This document shows, in pieces, positions 25,164 to 34,562 of a stretch of DNA of 46,161 nucleotides. The DNA lies in NCBI RefSeq assembly GCF_001274775.1, contig NZ_LGUE01000004.1, positions 1 to 46,161 on the forward strand, read 5' to 3'. The translations under genes were made by a program, and so were the position numbers. This stretch comes from Rossellomorea marisflavi (GTDB taxonomy: Bacteria; Bacillota; Bacilli; Bacillales; Bacillaceae_B). Position 1 is the stretch's first letter, and every line of letters begins with the position of its first letter. Under the pieces are notes generated by a model, which worked only from the letters and a program-made list of their open reading frames with translations, was not told the origin of the DNA and did no database searches.

Positions 25164-26920
25164 TGCTGCAACCCCTCACGTTCCCCGATCCTCAGCTGCT
25201 GCTTGGCAAAATCACGGTACAATGCGTGTGAAGCAAATAGTTCTTCGTGATTGCCGCTACCTGTCACCTTCCCTTTCTCAAGGAAGATGATCTGGTCGGA
25301 GTCGACAATGGTTGATAGGCGATGAGCGATCACGATCGTCGTCCTCCCTTTCATGAGGTTCTTGAGCGCTTCCTGTACAACGATCTCAGACTGACTATCG
25401 AGACTCGATGTCGCTTCATCGAGCATGAGGATATCGGGGTCCCTGAGAAGCGCCCTCGCAATGGCAATACGCTGGCGCTGACCACCTGAAAGCTTGATCC
25501 CACGCTCCCCTACTTCCGTGTCGTACGCATCTGGAAGTTCCTTGATGAAGTCATGGGCAAATGCCATCCTTGCGGCTTCGATCATTCTTTCTTCGGGTAT
25601 TTCTCCTTCAAGCCCATAAGCGATATTATCCCGGATAGATCCTGAATAGATCGGACTATCCTGGGAAACGTATCCCAGCATGCTTCTCCATGTCTTCAGG
25701 GAGAAGGTGCTGATAGGCGTCTCACCAAAACGGATGGAACCGTGTTGGGGGCGGTAGAATTGTTCAATCAAGGAGAATAACGTAGTCTTTCCGCTTCCGC
25801 TCGGTCCAACGATGGCTGTGACCTTTCCTTTCTCGGCCATGATATTTACTTCTTTAAGAACCATTTCGTCGGGCTCGTACCCAAATGATACATCTTCAAG
25901 GACGAGAGCCTCATCCAGACTCTTCACCTCAACCCCTTCATCGAGGCGCTCCTCCTTTAGCTGAAGGATCGATAAGACTTTTTCCGTTGCCCCCACTGTT
26001 TTTTGGAACTGGGTGAAAAAGACGATGATCTGTGTGATAGGCATGATGATCTGGAACAGATATATGAAAAATGCCACTAGTTCACCTGCCGTCATGGCAC
26101 CGGACGTTACGCGAATACCACCGAACCCGATGATCAAGACAAGTACGATAATGATCATGGATGAGACGACAGGTGACATGAGGGACTGAATGATTCCTTC
26201 CTTTATCCCCAACCGGTAAAGCTTCCTGATGCCGTCTTTCCCTTTATGGAATTCAATGCTTTCTGCATTCGAAGATTTGACCAGCCTTATTTCAGAAAGG
26301 ACACGGGTAAGGTTGGCTGAGAAGCTGGCCGTTTCACCTTGGATGCCCCTTGAAATCTCCGCCATCTTCTTGCCAACCGGAATCAGGAACAGGAGAGCGA
26401 GGGGGATGATGGAAAACATCACTAGGGTCAATGGCCAATCGAGGTAAAAGAGGACGATGATTGCCCCGGCAACCGAAATGATTCCTGTAATGAATCCGGT
26501 GAGATGCTCTGTGATCAGGTTTTTAATGACTCCTGTATCGTTGGTCATCCTGCTCACGGAGTCTCCCGTTTCATGTGTATCGTAATAAGGGACCGGCAGC
26601 GTCAACAGTTTACTCCAAAGCTTTTCACGCAGGGAGGCAATGACGTGCTGACCTACCTTGGCGAGAAGATAGACCGAGACACCACCAGCAAGTGCCTGAA
26701 TGAAAAAGGCTGCAATCATCGCGATGATCACTCCCCTGCTCAGTGAGTCTAAGCTGAAATCATCGATAAGCTTGCTTGTAAGCAGCGGGATGGCAAGTCC
26801 TGCCAGCGTCGTCAGGAGACTAAGCCCAAGGGAAATGCCAAATAATACTTTGAGCGGTTTCGTTTCACGGATCAGTGTGAATAGATGCTTCCAAGAATTT
26901 TTTTGATTTGAAGGATTCAT
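25160..26920 (-). CDS. bmrA: BmrA-type multidrug ABC exporter
   Basis: A 586-residue homodimeric half-transporter very similar along its length to B. subtilis BmrA/YvcC (589 aa). Six membrane helices occupy residues about 20-310. In the ATPase domain Walker A is GPSGSGKTTL, the signature [10 protein letters not shown], Walker B ILMLDEATSSLD and the H-loop IVIAHRLST. Family members extrude drugs such as Hoechst 33342 and cervimycin. I see no bmrB-like leader peptide upstream. The ATG follows AAAGGAAG. It is co-transcribed with the downstream ATL gene. Confidence 0.92.
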   Translation of the reverse strand: MNPSNQKNSWKHLFTLIRETKPLKVLFGISLGLSLLTTLAGLAIPLLTSKLIDDFSLDSLSRGVIIAMIAAFFIQALAGGVSVYLLAKVGQHVIASLREKLWSKLLTLPVPYYDTHETGDSVSRMTNDTGVIKNLITEHLTGFITGIISVAGAIIVLFYLDWPLTLVMFSIIPLALLFLIPVGKKMAEISRGIQGETASFSANLTRVLSEIRLVKSSNAESIEFHKGKDGIRKLYRLGIKEGIIQSLMSPVVSSMIIIVLVLIIGFGGIRVTSGAMTAGELVAFFIYLFQIIMPITQIIVFFTQFQKTVGATEKVLSILQLKEERLDEGVEVKSLDEALVLEDVSFGYEPDEMVLKEVNIMAEKGKVTAIVGPSGSGKTTLFSLIEQFYRPQHGSIRFGETPISTFSLKTWRSMLGYVSQDSPIYSGSIRDNIAYGLEGEIPEERMIEAARMAFAHDFIKELPDAYDTEVGERGIKLSGGQRQRIAIARALLRDPDILMLDEATSSLDSQSEIVVQEALKNLMKGRTTIVIAHRLSTIVDSDQIIFLEKGKVTGSGNHEELFASHALYRDFAKQQLRIGEREGLQH

Positions 26921-27019
26921 TGGGTCTTCCTTTCGAGGGTTTTGTCATGTATTGATTATTCTTTGAAATGTTGGATCTTGCTGCTCGAGGTTGAAAGCCG
27001 GTAGGGCACAGGACCTCGT

Positions 27020-27074
27020 TCCGGGTTCCTCGCCTTATGCTTGTCGGGTCATCCCTACCCGCCTCCGCTTTTCT
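27020..27074 (+). repeat. Dispersed palindromic repeat, copy D (right half only)
   Basis: The distal arm only (GGGTTCCTCGCCTTATGC to CCTCCGCTTTTCT), identical over most of its length to that of copy E. The proximal half is replaced by degenerate sequence at about 26985-27018. Confidence 0.78.
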
Positions 27075-27078
27075 TTTT

Positions 27079-27200
27079 GTCCAGCTCCAGCGGGTTGACC
27101 CTCGAGGTCATAAGGCAAGGTACCCAAAAAGGCACAGAACGCCTTTCCGGGTTCCTCGCCTTATGCTTGTCGGGTCATCCCTACCCGCCTCCGCTTTTCT
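27079..27200 (+). repeat. Dispersed palindromic repeat, copy E
   Basis: A full copy. Paired segments are GACCC with GGGTC, CATAAG with CTTATG, GGTACCC with GGGTTCC and an inner AAAGGC...GCCTTT hairpin. It begins GTCCAGCTCC directly after copy D. Confidence 0.9.
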
Positions 27201-27205
27201 TTATT

Positions 27206-27327
27206 GTCCAGCTCCGGGCGCTTGAGGCTCGAGGTCATAAGCCAAACAATCCAAAAAGGCAAAGAACGCCTTTCCGGCTTGCTTGTCTTATGCTTGTCGC
27301 CTCATTGCGAGCGCCCTCTGCTTTTCT
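27206..27327 (+). repeat. Dispersed palindromic repeat, copy F (divergent stems)
   Basis: A full copy with different outer arms: GGGCGCT pairs with AGCGCCC and GAGGC with GCCTC, while the shared blocks TCGAGGTCATAAG and CTTATGCTTGTCG are unchanged. The three copies D-F stand in tandem between bmrA and the HAD gene; the 509 bp between those two genes contain no coding sequence I can support. Confidence 0.9.
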
Positions 27328-27429
27328 TTATTCTATACTGTTTTACTCTCTCACTAAAGCTTCTTTCCTAGATGGATGGTGGTTTTTGTATTACACTAGA
27401 GAAGAATTCTAAGAAGGACGTGATTGTCT

Positions 27430-28185
27430 ATGCCAACAGATATTAAATTGATCGCTCTCGATATGGACGGGACGCTTGTAAATGACGAGGGAATGGTCTC
27501 TCCGGAGAATGAGAAGGCTATTGAGCTCGCCAAAGAAAAAGGCATCCATGTTGTATTGAGTACGGGCCGCTCTTTGCGCACGTGCCGCGATATTTCGGAT
27601 CAGCTCGGCAGATCCTCTTACCTTGTGACCGTTAACGGCGGGGAGATCTACGACAAGGAGTATAATCTTGTCCACGGTTCTCCTTTGGATACCGAGCTTG
27701 TGAAGGACCTTTGGAAACTGAAGGAAACCCACGATAAGGATAGTGTTTACTTCTGGTCTTCCACTTCTCAAGGCCTTTTTAACAGCCATAATCCATTCGA
27801 TGGTAAGATTGAAGATTATAATTGGCTCAAATTCGGCTTTGATATCAAGGATGATGAAGTCAGGAAGGTCGTATTGGACGAGCTCATGAATAACGAAGCA
27901 CTCGAAGTTTCGAACTCAAGCCCGACCAATATCGAAATCAATCCAGCCGGTGTGAACAAGGCCGCAGCACTCGTCAAGGTATGTGAATGGCTCGGACTAT
28001 CCATGGACCAAGTGATGGCCTGCGGAGACAGCCTGAATGACATGGCCATGATTCGTGAAGCCGGGATCGGTGTCGCCATGGGCAATGCACAGGAAGCAGT
28101 CAAGGAGGCGGCAGACTGGGTAACCGGCCGGAATACGGATCACGGGGTGGCGCAGGCCATTCATAAACTATTGGAGCAGCAATAA
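27430..28185 (+). CDS. Cof-type HAD-IIB family phosphatase
   Basis: A 251-residue haloacid-dehalogenase-superfamily hydrolase. Motif I is LDMDGTLV with the nucleophilic Asp, motif II LSTGRS, the motif III lysine lies in NPAGVNKAAAL, and motif IV is CGDSLNDMAM. A C2b cap sits between motifs II and III. It is expected to dephosphorylate sugar phosphates, FMN/PLP or similar metabolites; the substrate cannot be read. AAGGACGTGAT is a good ribosome binding site for the ATG at 27430. Confidence 0.93.
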   Translation: MPTDIKLIALDMDGTLVNDEGMVSPENEKAIELAKEKGIHVVLSTGRSLRTCRDISDQLGRSSYLVTVNGGEIYDKEYNLVHGSPLDTELVKDLWKLKETHDKDSVYFWSSTSQGLFNSHNPFDGKIEDYNWLKFGFDIKDDEVRKVVLDELMNNEALEVSNSSPTNIEINPAGVNKAAALVKVCEWLGLSMDQVMACGDSLNDMAMIREAGIGVAMGNAQEAVKEAADWVTGRNTDHGVAQAIHKLLEQQ

Positions 28186-28196
28186 TTCTCTGCAAG

Positions 28197-28230
28197 AAAA
28201 GGCGTATCGGCCAAACCGATACGCCTTTTT
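28197..28230. terminator. Bidirectional terminator between HAD gene and clpE
   Basis: AAAAGGCGTATCG and CGATACGCCTTTTT form a strong hairpin with a 7-nt loop, with T runs on both strands. Confidence 0.92.
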
Positions 28231-28234
28231 GTCT

Positions 28235-30364
28235 TTATGAGCCGACGATAATGTTGTCATCTTTCACAGACACATTTACTTCCTTCACACCATCTTCGTC
28301 AAGAAGGAGATCGGCGATGCGATCTTCCACCTGTTCTTGGATGACGCGGCGGAGAGGACGTGCACCGAATGCAGGATGATAACCAAGGTCCACCAGTTTT
28401 TCCTTGGCGGCTACGTCGACCGTAATGGAGATGCCTTGTTCGGATAAATCCTTCCTTAGATCATCGAGCATAAGGTCGAGAATCGTAAGAAGTTCTTCTT
28501 TTTCGAGTGATTGGAACTGGATGATGCTGTCGAAGCGGTTCAAGAATTCCGGTTTGAAGTATGCTCCGAGAGAGGTCAGAATGTTGGTTTCTTTGATGGC
28601 ATCCGTTCCACCTGTATCGAAACCGACGACTTTTTCCTTCACATCCGTCACTCCGGCGTTGCTTGTCATGATGATGACAGCATCCTTGAAACTGACTGTC
28701 CTGCCCTGGCTATCAGTTAAACGACCATCTTCGAGGATTTGCAGGAACATATGCTGTACGTCTGGGTGCGCTTTTTCGATTTCATCAAGAAGGATGATGG
28801 AATACGGGTTCCGCCTTACCTTTTCCGTAAGCTGCCCTGATTCCTCATGACCGACATATCCAGGCGGTGATCCGATAAGTTTTGAAACAGAGTGCTTCTC
28901 CATATACTCACTCATGTCGAGTCGGAGCATCACTTCTTTGGAGCCGAAGAGTTCTTCTGCAAGGGTCTTCGTGAGCTCGGTTTTCCCGACACCTGTAGGG
29001 CCGACGAAGAGGAATGTACCGATTGGACGATGCTTCGCCTTCAGTCCTGCACGGCTGCGGCGGATGGCTTTAGCCACTTTTTTCACGGCTTCCTCTTGGC
29101 CGATGACTTTGCCGGCAAGATTTTCTTCAAGTGATTTCATGCGCTCACGATCGTCGCTTTGGAGCTTGCCGACAGGAATACCTGTCTTAGATTCCACCAG
29201 CGATTGAATAAGCTCGGTTTCGACAGTGGCATCATGTGTTTGATGTCCCTCATCCAACCGTTTTTCAATAGCCGCTTCCTGATCTCTCAGTCGGGCTGCT
29301 TCTTCATAGTTCTCTGCTTTTGTAGCCTGCTCTTTTTTCACTTTGATGTCACTCAGCTTTTGATGAAGTTCGGCTGTATCTTTTCCTTCCGACAGCAAGT
29401 TCACTTTCGAACCGGCTTCGTCCATGAGGTCGATTGCCTTATCAGGAAGGAAGCGATCCTGGATATAGCGGTGTGAGAGCTTCACACAAGCTTCAAGGGC
29501 TTCATCCGTGAATGTGACTTTATGGTACGCTTCGTATTTATCCTTGAGGCCTTTCAGGATTTCAATGGATTCCTCAAGTGAAGGCTCGTTGACCATCACG
29601 GGTTGGAAGCGGCGTTCGAGAGCCGCGTCTTTTTCGATCTGGCGGTATTCTTTAAGGGTTGTCGCTCCTATGACCTGAAGCTCACCACGGGCGAGGGCAG
29701 GTTTCAGGATATTTCCTGCATCCATGCTTCCTTCTGCAGATCCTGCACCAACCAGCTGGTGGATCTCATCGATGAAGAGCATGACGTTTTTACGGTTTTG
29801 AAGCTCATTGATGATACCTTTCAGGCGCTCTTCAAACGAACCTCTCACACCTGTTCCCGCTGTAAGGGAGGCGACATCCATGACATAGACTTCTTTATTC
29901 ATTAATTTCGAAGGCACGTCTCCAGCGACGATTTTCAATGCAAGACCTTCCGCGATAGCCGTCTTACCTACACCCGGTTCCCCGATGAGGACCGGATTGT
30001 TTTTGTTGCGGCGATTCAGGATTTCGATCACCCGGTCGACTTCTTTGTCGCGTCCGATGACAGGGTCGATCAGTCCAGCTCTTGCTCCATCCGTCACATT
30101 GCGTCCGAATTGGTCGAGCATCCCTCCGCCCCTCTGTTGCGTCTGCGGCTGGCTTCCTTGTCCGGACTTGAAACCCGACTGCTGGCTGCCTCCGATATTC
30201 ATGCCTTTAAATAATTCATCGAACGGGAATCCACCGTGCATTCCAGAAGGTGCGGTCTGCTGTTGAAAGCATGTTGAACACATATGCACTTTGGATTTCG
30301 TTCCGTTCACTTGAGTAAACAATTCAATGGTTGCCTGATGTTGTTGACAAACTTCACATTTCAT
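28235..30364 (-). CDS. clpE: ClpE, AAA+ ATPase subunit of the Clp protease
   Basis: A 709-residue Hsp100 unfoldase that feeds substrates to ClpP, strongly heat-induced in Bacillus. ClpE is distinguished from ClpC by its N-terminal zinc finger: C3, C6, C29 and C32 are present. AAA domain 1 has Walker [14 protein letters not shown]; a UVR-like coiled coil ([22 protein letters not shown], split about residues 365-390) links to AAA domain 2 with [12 protein letters not shown], followed by the Clp C-terminal domain. The ATG at 30364 follows ACAGGAGG; the longer frame has no ribosome binding site. CtsR boxes overlap its promoter. Confidence 0.97.
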   Translation of the reverse strand: MKCEVCQQHQATIELFTQVNGTKSKVHMCSTCFQQQTAPSGMHGGFPFDELFKGMNIGGSQQSGFKSGQGSQPQTQQRGGGMLDQFGRNVTDGARAGLIDPVIGRDKEVDRVIEILNRRNKNNPVLIGEPGVGKTAIAEGLALKIVAGDVPSKLMNKEVYVMDVASLTAGTGVRGSFEERLKGIINELQNRKNVMLFIDEIHQLVGAGSAEGSMDAGNILKPALARGELQVIGATTLKEYRQIEKDAALERRFQPVMVNEPSLEESIEILKGLKDKYEAYHKVTFTDEALEACVKLSHRYIQDRFLPDKAIDLMDEAGSKVNLLSEGKDTAELHQKLSDIKVKKEQATKAENYEEAARLRDQEAAIEKRLDEGHQTHDATVETELIQSLVESKTGIPVGKLQSDDRERMKSLEENLAGKVIGQEEAVKKVAKAIRRSRAGLKAKHRPIGTFLFVGPTGVGKTELTKTLAEELFGSKEVMLRLDMSEYMEKHSVSKLIGSPPGYVGHEESGQLTEKVRRNPYSIILLDEIEKAHPDVQHMFLQILEDGRLTDSQGRTVSFKDAVIIMTSNAGVTDVKEKVVGFDTGGTDAIKETNILTSLGAYFKPEFLNRFDSIIQFQSLEKEELLTILDLMLDDLRKDLSEQGISITVDVAAKEKLVDLGYHPAFGARPLRRVIQEQVEDRIADLLLDEDGVKEVNVSVKDDNIIVGS

Positions 30365-30414
30365 TGTGTAAGACCTCCTGTTCAAATTCATATATAGTTA
30401 AGGTCTCATTTGAC

Positions 30415-30431
30415 TTTGACTAACTTTGACC
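30415..30431 (-). promoter_or_regulatory. CtsR box 2 (downstream)
   Basis: On the minus strand GGTCAAAGTTAGTCAAA fits the CtsR heptad repeat RGTCAAA-NNN-RGTCAAA. A third overlapping half-site, AGTCAAA, lies at 30409-30415. It is just downstream of the proximal clpE promoter. Confidence 0.85.
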
Positions 30432-30441
30432 TTATGAACAT

Positions 30442-30470
30442 AGTATACTCTGACCTTTTTTGACTTTCAA
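30442..30470 (-). promoter_or_regulatory. clpE proximal promoter (sigma-A) with CtsR box 1
   Basis: On the minus strand TTGAAA (30465-30470) and TATACT (30442-30447) are 17 bp apart. The spacer holds AGTCAAAAAAGGTCAGA (30449-30465), a CtsR box with one mismatch, so CtsR would exclude RNA polymerase until heat stress. Confidence 0.85.
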
Positions 30471-30525
30471 GGTTTTTGCTCAAATTTTTGATGTCACTCC
30501 GACACTGCCATGGAGTGTGAGAACC

Positions 30526-30554
30526 AGTATAAGACCACGTTGATTTTCTCTCAA
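30526..30554 (-). promoter_or_regulatory. clpE distal promoter (sigma-A), without a good CtsR box
   Basis: On the minus strand TTGAGA (30549-30554) and TATACT (30526-30531) are 17 bp apart. The 16 bp TGAGCAAAAACCTTGA covering its -35 side (30551-30566) recur at 30467-30482 at the proximal promoter, 84 bp away. Confidence 0.65.
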
Positions 30555-30567
30555 GGTTTTTGCTCAT

Positions 30568-30598
30568 CAAAAAAACCGCCATGGAAAGATGACGGTTC
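30568..30598 (-). terminator. Terminator of lhgO operon
   Basis: On the minus strand AACCG-CAT pairs with ATG-CGGTT around a short loop and is followed by TTTTTTT, 14 nt beyond the lhgO stop. Confidence 0.8.
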
Positions 30599-30611
30599 GT
30601 ACATGCCAAGA

Positions 30612-31826
30612 TTATGAAAACTGTTTGCTTCGTTCGAAATGGTCAGACGGTATCTTCCGTACGACTTCCTTTCCGATTTCAAGGGAGGCAGTTGCGGCTG
30701 GGGAGGGCGCGTTGCAGACATGGATGCTTCTTTTTCCATTCACGATGAAGAAGTCGTCCACGAGCTCGCCGTCACTGGTCAACGCTTGAGCGCGGACTCC
30801 CGCATCTGCGGGTACCAGGTCGGCTTCTTGGATTGCAGGCATGAGCACCTGTACATTTTCAACAAATTTTTTCTTGCTGAAAGAGCGCATCATCTCCCCC
30901 ATCCCTTCCTTCATATATTTTGACGCAATCTTCCAGAATCCAGGGTAGGTCACCACTTCTGCAAAATCCTTCAGATGAAAATCTGTCTTCCGATATCCTT
31001 CCCGCTTCAGGCTAAGGACCGCATTGGGTCCTACGTCGACTGCCCCTCCGATCATTCGGGTGAAGTGGACACCGAGGAATGGGAAGTCCGGATTCGGTAC
31101 AGGGTAGATCAAGTTGTTCACGAGGACTTTTTTATCCTCTTTCAGCTTGTAGTACTCACCACGGAAGGGAACGATTTTCATGTCGACGTGATAGCCGGTC
31201 ATATTGGCAATCCTGTCGCTCTGGAGACCCGCGCAGTTGATGAGATACCTGCCTCTGATCGTTTCCCGGTCGGTTTCAACCACGACTTCATCTTTTCCTT
31301 CCTCTATCGTCCTGACCTCTTTCGAGAGTTTGATCTCTCCATTATTATCTGTAAGGATTTCGGCCATTTTTTCTGATACCTTCCTGTAATTCACGATGCC
31401 TGCCATGGGGACATGGATGGCTCCGACGCCGTTGACATGGGGTTCCTTTTCGAGCAGTTCTTCTTTTGTGAGCCTCGTGATACTCAGTTCATTCTGAAGG
31501 CCCCGTTGATAGAGATTTTCCAGATGAGGGATCTCCGCCTCATTTGCTGCTACGATGACCTTTCCACAGATATCGTGCTCAATCTGATGCTCCCTGCAAA
31601 ATTCAGTCATGGAACGGCTTCCCTGTCTGGCAAAAAGGGCTTTATAACTGCCAGGCTTATAGTAAATCCCTGAGTGGATGACCCCGCTATTATGCCCCGT
31701 CTGGTGAGAAGCCACTTCTTTTTCTTTATCGATCAGGACAATCTTGCTTCCCGGGTTCTTTTCGTGTATGGCGAGTCCGACGGAAAGACCGACGATTCCT
31801 GCGCCTACGATGATGAAATCATACAT
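30612..31826 (-). CDS. lhgO: L-2-hydroxyglutarate oxidase (LhgO)
   Basis: A 404-residue FAD enzyme of the DAO superfamily that oxidises L-2-hydroxyglutarate to 2-oxoglutarate. The dinucleotide loop IIVGAGIVGLSVGLA is at residues 5-19. LhgO-typical segments are SHQTGHNSGVIHSGIYYKPGS (residues about 43-63), RYLINCAGLQSD, PFRGEYYKL and FLGVHFTRMI. The ATG at 31826 is preceded by AAAGG; longer frames run into glcF. It is the last gene of the operon gntR-glcD-glcF-lhgO and 16 bp behind glcF. Confidence 0.93.
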   Translation of the reverse strand: MYDFIIVGAGIVGLSVGLAIHEKNPGSKIVLIDKEKEVASHQTGHNSGVIHSGIYYKPGSYKALFARQGSRSMTEFCREHQIEHDICGKVIVAANEAEIPHLENLYQRGLQNELSITRLTKEELLEKEPHVNGVGAIHVPMAGIVNYRKVSEKMAEILTDNNGEIKLSKEVRTIEEGKDEVVVETDRETIRGRYLINCAGLQSDRIANMTGYHVDMKIVPFRGEYYKLKEDKKVLVNNLIYPVPNPDFPFLGVHFTRMIGGAVDVGPNAVLSLKREGYRKTDFHLKDFAEVVTYPGFWKIASKYMKEGMGEMMRSFSKKKFVENVQVLMPAIQEADLVPADAGVRAQALTSDGELVDDFFIVNGKRSIHVCNAPSPAATASLEIGKEVVRKIPSDHFERSKQFS

Positions 31827-31842
31827 ATGAACACTGCCTTTC

Positions 31843-33135
31843 TTAATGGATGTTGCAGGACTCTGCCAGCAATTCGACGAGATGCATGACCTTGATTTTG
31901 CCTTCAAGACCTTCTCTTTTGACCCCCAGGAGCATCTGGAGATGGCAACCTGGATTAGACGTGAGGATCACATCCGGCCTGACCGACCGAATATTTTTCA
32001 TTTTCATGTCCAGGATGTCCATGGATTCTTCATAATGCACCAGATTATAGATGCCAGCTGATCCACAGCACATCTTCATATCGGGATACGGGAGGAACTT
32101 AACCCCCGGGATCCTCGAGATGAGTTCCAGCGGTTCGTCCGCGACACGCTGGACGTTCGTTAAGTGACAGGAAGGCTGATAGGCAACGTTCAGAGGAGAC
32201 CTTTCCTTGAAAGGAAGATCTACCTGGCGAAGGATCGCACTGATATCCTTCGATTTTGAAGCGAATTGCTTTGCCCGGTCATACCATGGGTCCCCCACCT
32301 CGAAAAGATGATGGTATTCCACCATGGCTGCACCGCACCCTCCTATGCTGTTCACGACGAAATCCACATCCAGTTTTTCAAACGCCTCAATATTGGCCAT
32401 TGCGAGCTTTCTTGCTTTGTCCCTTTCACCACTATGCTGATGAAGCGCACCGCAGCATGTTTGCTCTTCAATGAAGTGAACCTCACAGCCCGATGCCGTG
32501 AGAAGCTTCATACTGAGATCATTGACTTTCCTGAAGAAAGTGTCCATGACACACCCTGTGAAAAAGGCGACTTTGAAGCGGGTCTCCCCTTCTTTGACCG
32601 CCATGGTTTCTTCTTTTCGTTTACCGGAGAGGACCTCAGGCATGATTGCCTCCATTTCCCTCATTGATTCAGGGAGGATCCTTGTAAGATTCAGCTTTTT
32701 GACCAGGTCATCGAGATGCCATGACTGATACCAGTGGAGACCCGATCCGATGAAGCCCAGGACATTCCGCTTCGGGAATACATGATGGAACAGCACCTTT
32801 TTTATCGTCTTTTCCTTCATCGTTTCATATTCTTTTCGATAAGCAGAAACCGTGCTGAGGGCAGATTCCATTATCTTGCCGTACTGGACATTGGTTGGGC
32901 ATGCCGGTTCGCACGCCCTGCATCCCAGACAGAGCTCCATCGGGCCCGCCAGATCGTCAATGGAGATCCTTCCTTCAGCTGCCATCTTCACCAGATTGAT
33001 CCTTCCACGAGGGGAATGGGTTTCTTTCTTCATCGTGATATATGTAGGGCAGGATGGCAGGCAGTATCCACATTGGACGCAGTCGAAGGTTTCATCATAA
33101 GCAAGTGACGATTTCAAATCGGTTGTACTACTCAT
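31843..33135 (-). CDS. glcF: Glycolate/2-hydroxyacid oxidase iron-sulfur subunit (GlcF type)
   Basis: A 430-residue iron-sulfur protein. Two [4Fe-4S] ferredoxin motifs, CVQCGYCLPSCP and CLGCRACEPACP, lie in the first about 85 residues, followed by two CCG domains (FTGCVMD...CCGALHQHSG and YQPSCHLT...CCGSAG...GCHLQM). It accepts electrons from the flavoprotein GlcD and passes them to the membrane quinone pool. The start overlaps the glcD stop by 4 bp (ATGA), so the two subunits are translationally coupled. Similar to B. subtilis YsfD. Confidence 0.94.
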   Translation of the reverse strand: MSSTTDLKSSLAYDETFDCVQCGYCLPSCPTYITMKKETHSPRGRINLVKMAAEGRISIDDLAGPMELCLGCRACEPACPTNVQYGKIMESALSTVSAYRKEYETMKEKTIKKVLFHHVFPKRNVLGFIGSGLHWYQSWHLDDLVKKLNLTRILPESMREMEAIMPEVLSGKRKEETMAVKEGETRFKVAFFTGCVMDTFFRKVNDLSMKLLTASGCEVHFIEEQTCCGALHQHSGERDKARKLAMANIEAFEKLDVDFVVNSIGGCGAAMVEYHHLFEVGDPWYDRAKQFASKSKDISAILRQVDLPFKERSPLNVAYQPSCHLTNVQRVADEPLELISRIPGVKFLPYPDMKMCCGSAGIYNLVHYEESMDILDMKMKNIRSVRPDVILTSNPGCHLQMLLGVKREGLEGKIKVMHLVELLAESCNIH

Positions 33136-34541
33136 GACAACACCAGCCTCTGACCCGGTTCGGGGAAGATTTTGCCAGGATTAAGGATGTTATTCGGATC
33201 CCATGCGCGTTTGATCCGGTGCATCATGTCGAGTCCTTCCTTACCTACTTCCATTTCCATGAAGGGGGATTTCATGACCCCGATCCCGTGTTCACCTGAT
33301 AGGGTTCCCCCAAGTTCCACCGCTGCTTTGAAGATCTCCCCGACTGCTTCTTCCACGCGGCGCATTTCCTCGGGATCCCTCTGATCTGCAATGATATTCG
33401 GGTGAAGGTTTCCATCCCCGGCGTGTCCGAACACCACCAGATGAACCCCAAATGTGTCCCTTATGATTTTTAAACGTTTGAACATCTCAGGGATCTTGCT
33501 GCGGGGAACCGTTGCATCTTCCGATATCTTTGTTGGTTTGATCCTGACAATCGCTGGGGAAACAAGTTTTCTCGCTTTCCACAGCTCACGTTCTTCTATG
33601 GCATCCCGGGCAACTTTCACCTCTTCAGCTCCTGCAGCTATGCATACCTTTTCAACGACCTCCATCTCATGGGCTATGGCTTCGGGATGGCCATCAAGCT
33701 CCAGGAGGAGGACCGCTTCAACATGGATTGGAAGTCCCAGGGGCTCATATTCCTCGACTGCAAGGACGGATGCCTGGTCCATGATCTCCATCTTTGAAGG
33801 AAGGATGCCCGATGTGAGGATTTTTGAAATGGCCCTGCCGGAATCGACCAGGTCCTTGAAAGGAATGAGGGCGGTCTTCGTCGCCACGGGTTTCGGAATG
33901 AGCTTCAAGATGGCCTCTGTCACGATTCCAAGGGTCCCTTCCGACCCGACAATGAGCTTGGTCAAATCGTAACCGGTTACATTTTTCACCGTCCTCCCAC
34001 CGGTCCTGATCACTTCCCCCTCTGGAGTGACCACCTCAAGACCGATGACATAGTCCTTCGTCACCCCATACTTCAATCCCCTCGGTCCACCGGAATTCTC
34101 GGCGAGATTTCCTCCAATGGTGGACACATGAGCCGAGCTCGGATCAGGAGGATACATAAGCCCGTGCTTACCGGCTGCGGTGTCGATTGACCCGGTCAGC
34201 ACTCCCGGTGAAACGATGGCAATCATATCATCAGGGTGGATCTCAAGCTTGTGATCCCAAAGGGAAAAATCGAGTACGACACCCCCATGGACGGCAAGGG
34301 GGCCACCACTCAAGGATGTTCCCCTTCCCCTCGGGTACAGCGGCACACGGTGAACGTTCGCGATTTTCACGATTGCAGCCGTCTCTTCCGTAGAAATCGG
34401 CTGGAGGACAAGATCCGGCTGAAAAATTCCGAATGATGCATCATAGGAATAGCTATAAAGATCGGCCGCATCCTCGAGGCATCTTTTTGGATCCTTCATA
34501 GTTGCTTTGAGTTCTTGACGGCATTCCATCGTCAGTTCCAT
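33132..34541 (-). CDS. glcD: FAD-linked 2-hydroxyacid oxidase subunit (GlcD type)
   Basis: A 469-residue VAO/PCMH-type flavoprotein. The FAD-binding loop is YPRGRGTSLSGG (about residue 75) with DPSSAHVSTIGGNLAENSGG downstream. The C-terminal FAD-oxidase domain has VFGHAGDGNLHPNI, with His metal ligands, and SGEHGIG. The family covers glycolate oxidase GlcD, D-lactate dehydrogenases and D-2-hydroxyglutarate dehydrogenases; sequence alone does not decide. GGGGGG 7 nt before the ATG is the ribosome binding site. B. subtilis YsfC is the closest type. It follows the regulator gene after 21 bp. Confidence 0.92.
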   Translation of the reverse strand: MELTMECRQELKATMKDPKRCLEDAADLYSYSYDASFGIFQPDLVLQPISTEETAAIVKIANVHRVPLYPRGRGTSLSGGPLAVHGGVVLDFSLWDHKLEIHPDDMIAIVSPGVLTGSIDTAAGKHGLMYPPDPSSAHVSTIGGNLAENSGGPRGLKYGVTKDYVIGLEVVTPEGEVIRTGGRTVKNVTGYDLTKLIVGSEGTLGIVTEAILKLIPKPVATKTALIPFKDLVDSGRAISKILTSGILPSKMEIMDQASVLAVEEYEPLGLPIHVEAVLLLELDGHPEAIAHEMEVVEKVCIAAGAEEVKVARDAIEERELWKARKLVSPAIVRIKPTKISEDATVPRSKIPEMFKRLKIIRDTFGVHLVVFGHAGDGNLHPNIIADQRDPEEMRRVEEAVGEIFKAAVELGGTLSGEHGIGVMKSPFMEMEVGKEGLDMMHRIKRAWDPNNILNPGKIFPEPGQRLVLS

Positions 34542-34562
34542 TTTCCGACCCCCCTTTCCGGA

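Noticed and set aside
26921..27019. bmrB-like attenuator leader before bmrA
   Set aside because: No short leader frame with terminator/antiterminator hairpins is visible between copy D and bmrA.
21536..27327. CRISPR array interpretation of the repeats
   Set aside because: Units are about 120 bp, self-palindromic and directly abutting, without unique spacers of constant size and without cas genes.
27037..27412. Open frames across the repeat array near 27.2 kb
   Set aside because: They repeat the translated sequence of the palindromic element (LMLVGSS, GHKARYPKRHRTPFRV) and are not genes.
30484..30525. CACTCC...GGAGTG hairpin between the two clpE promoters as a terminator
   Set aside because: The stem is only 6 bp with an 11-nt loop and is followed by A-rich, not T-rich, sequence on the transcribed strand.
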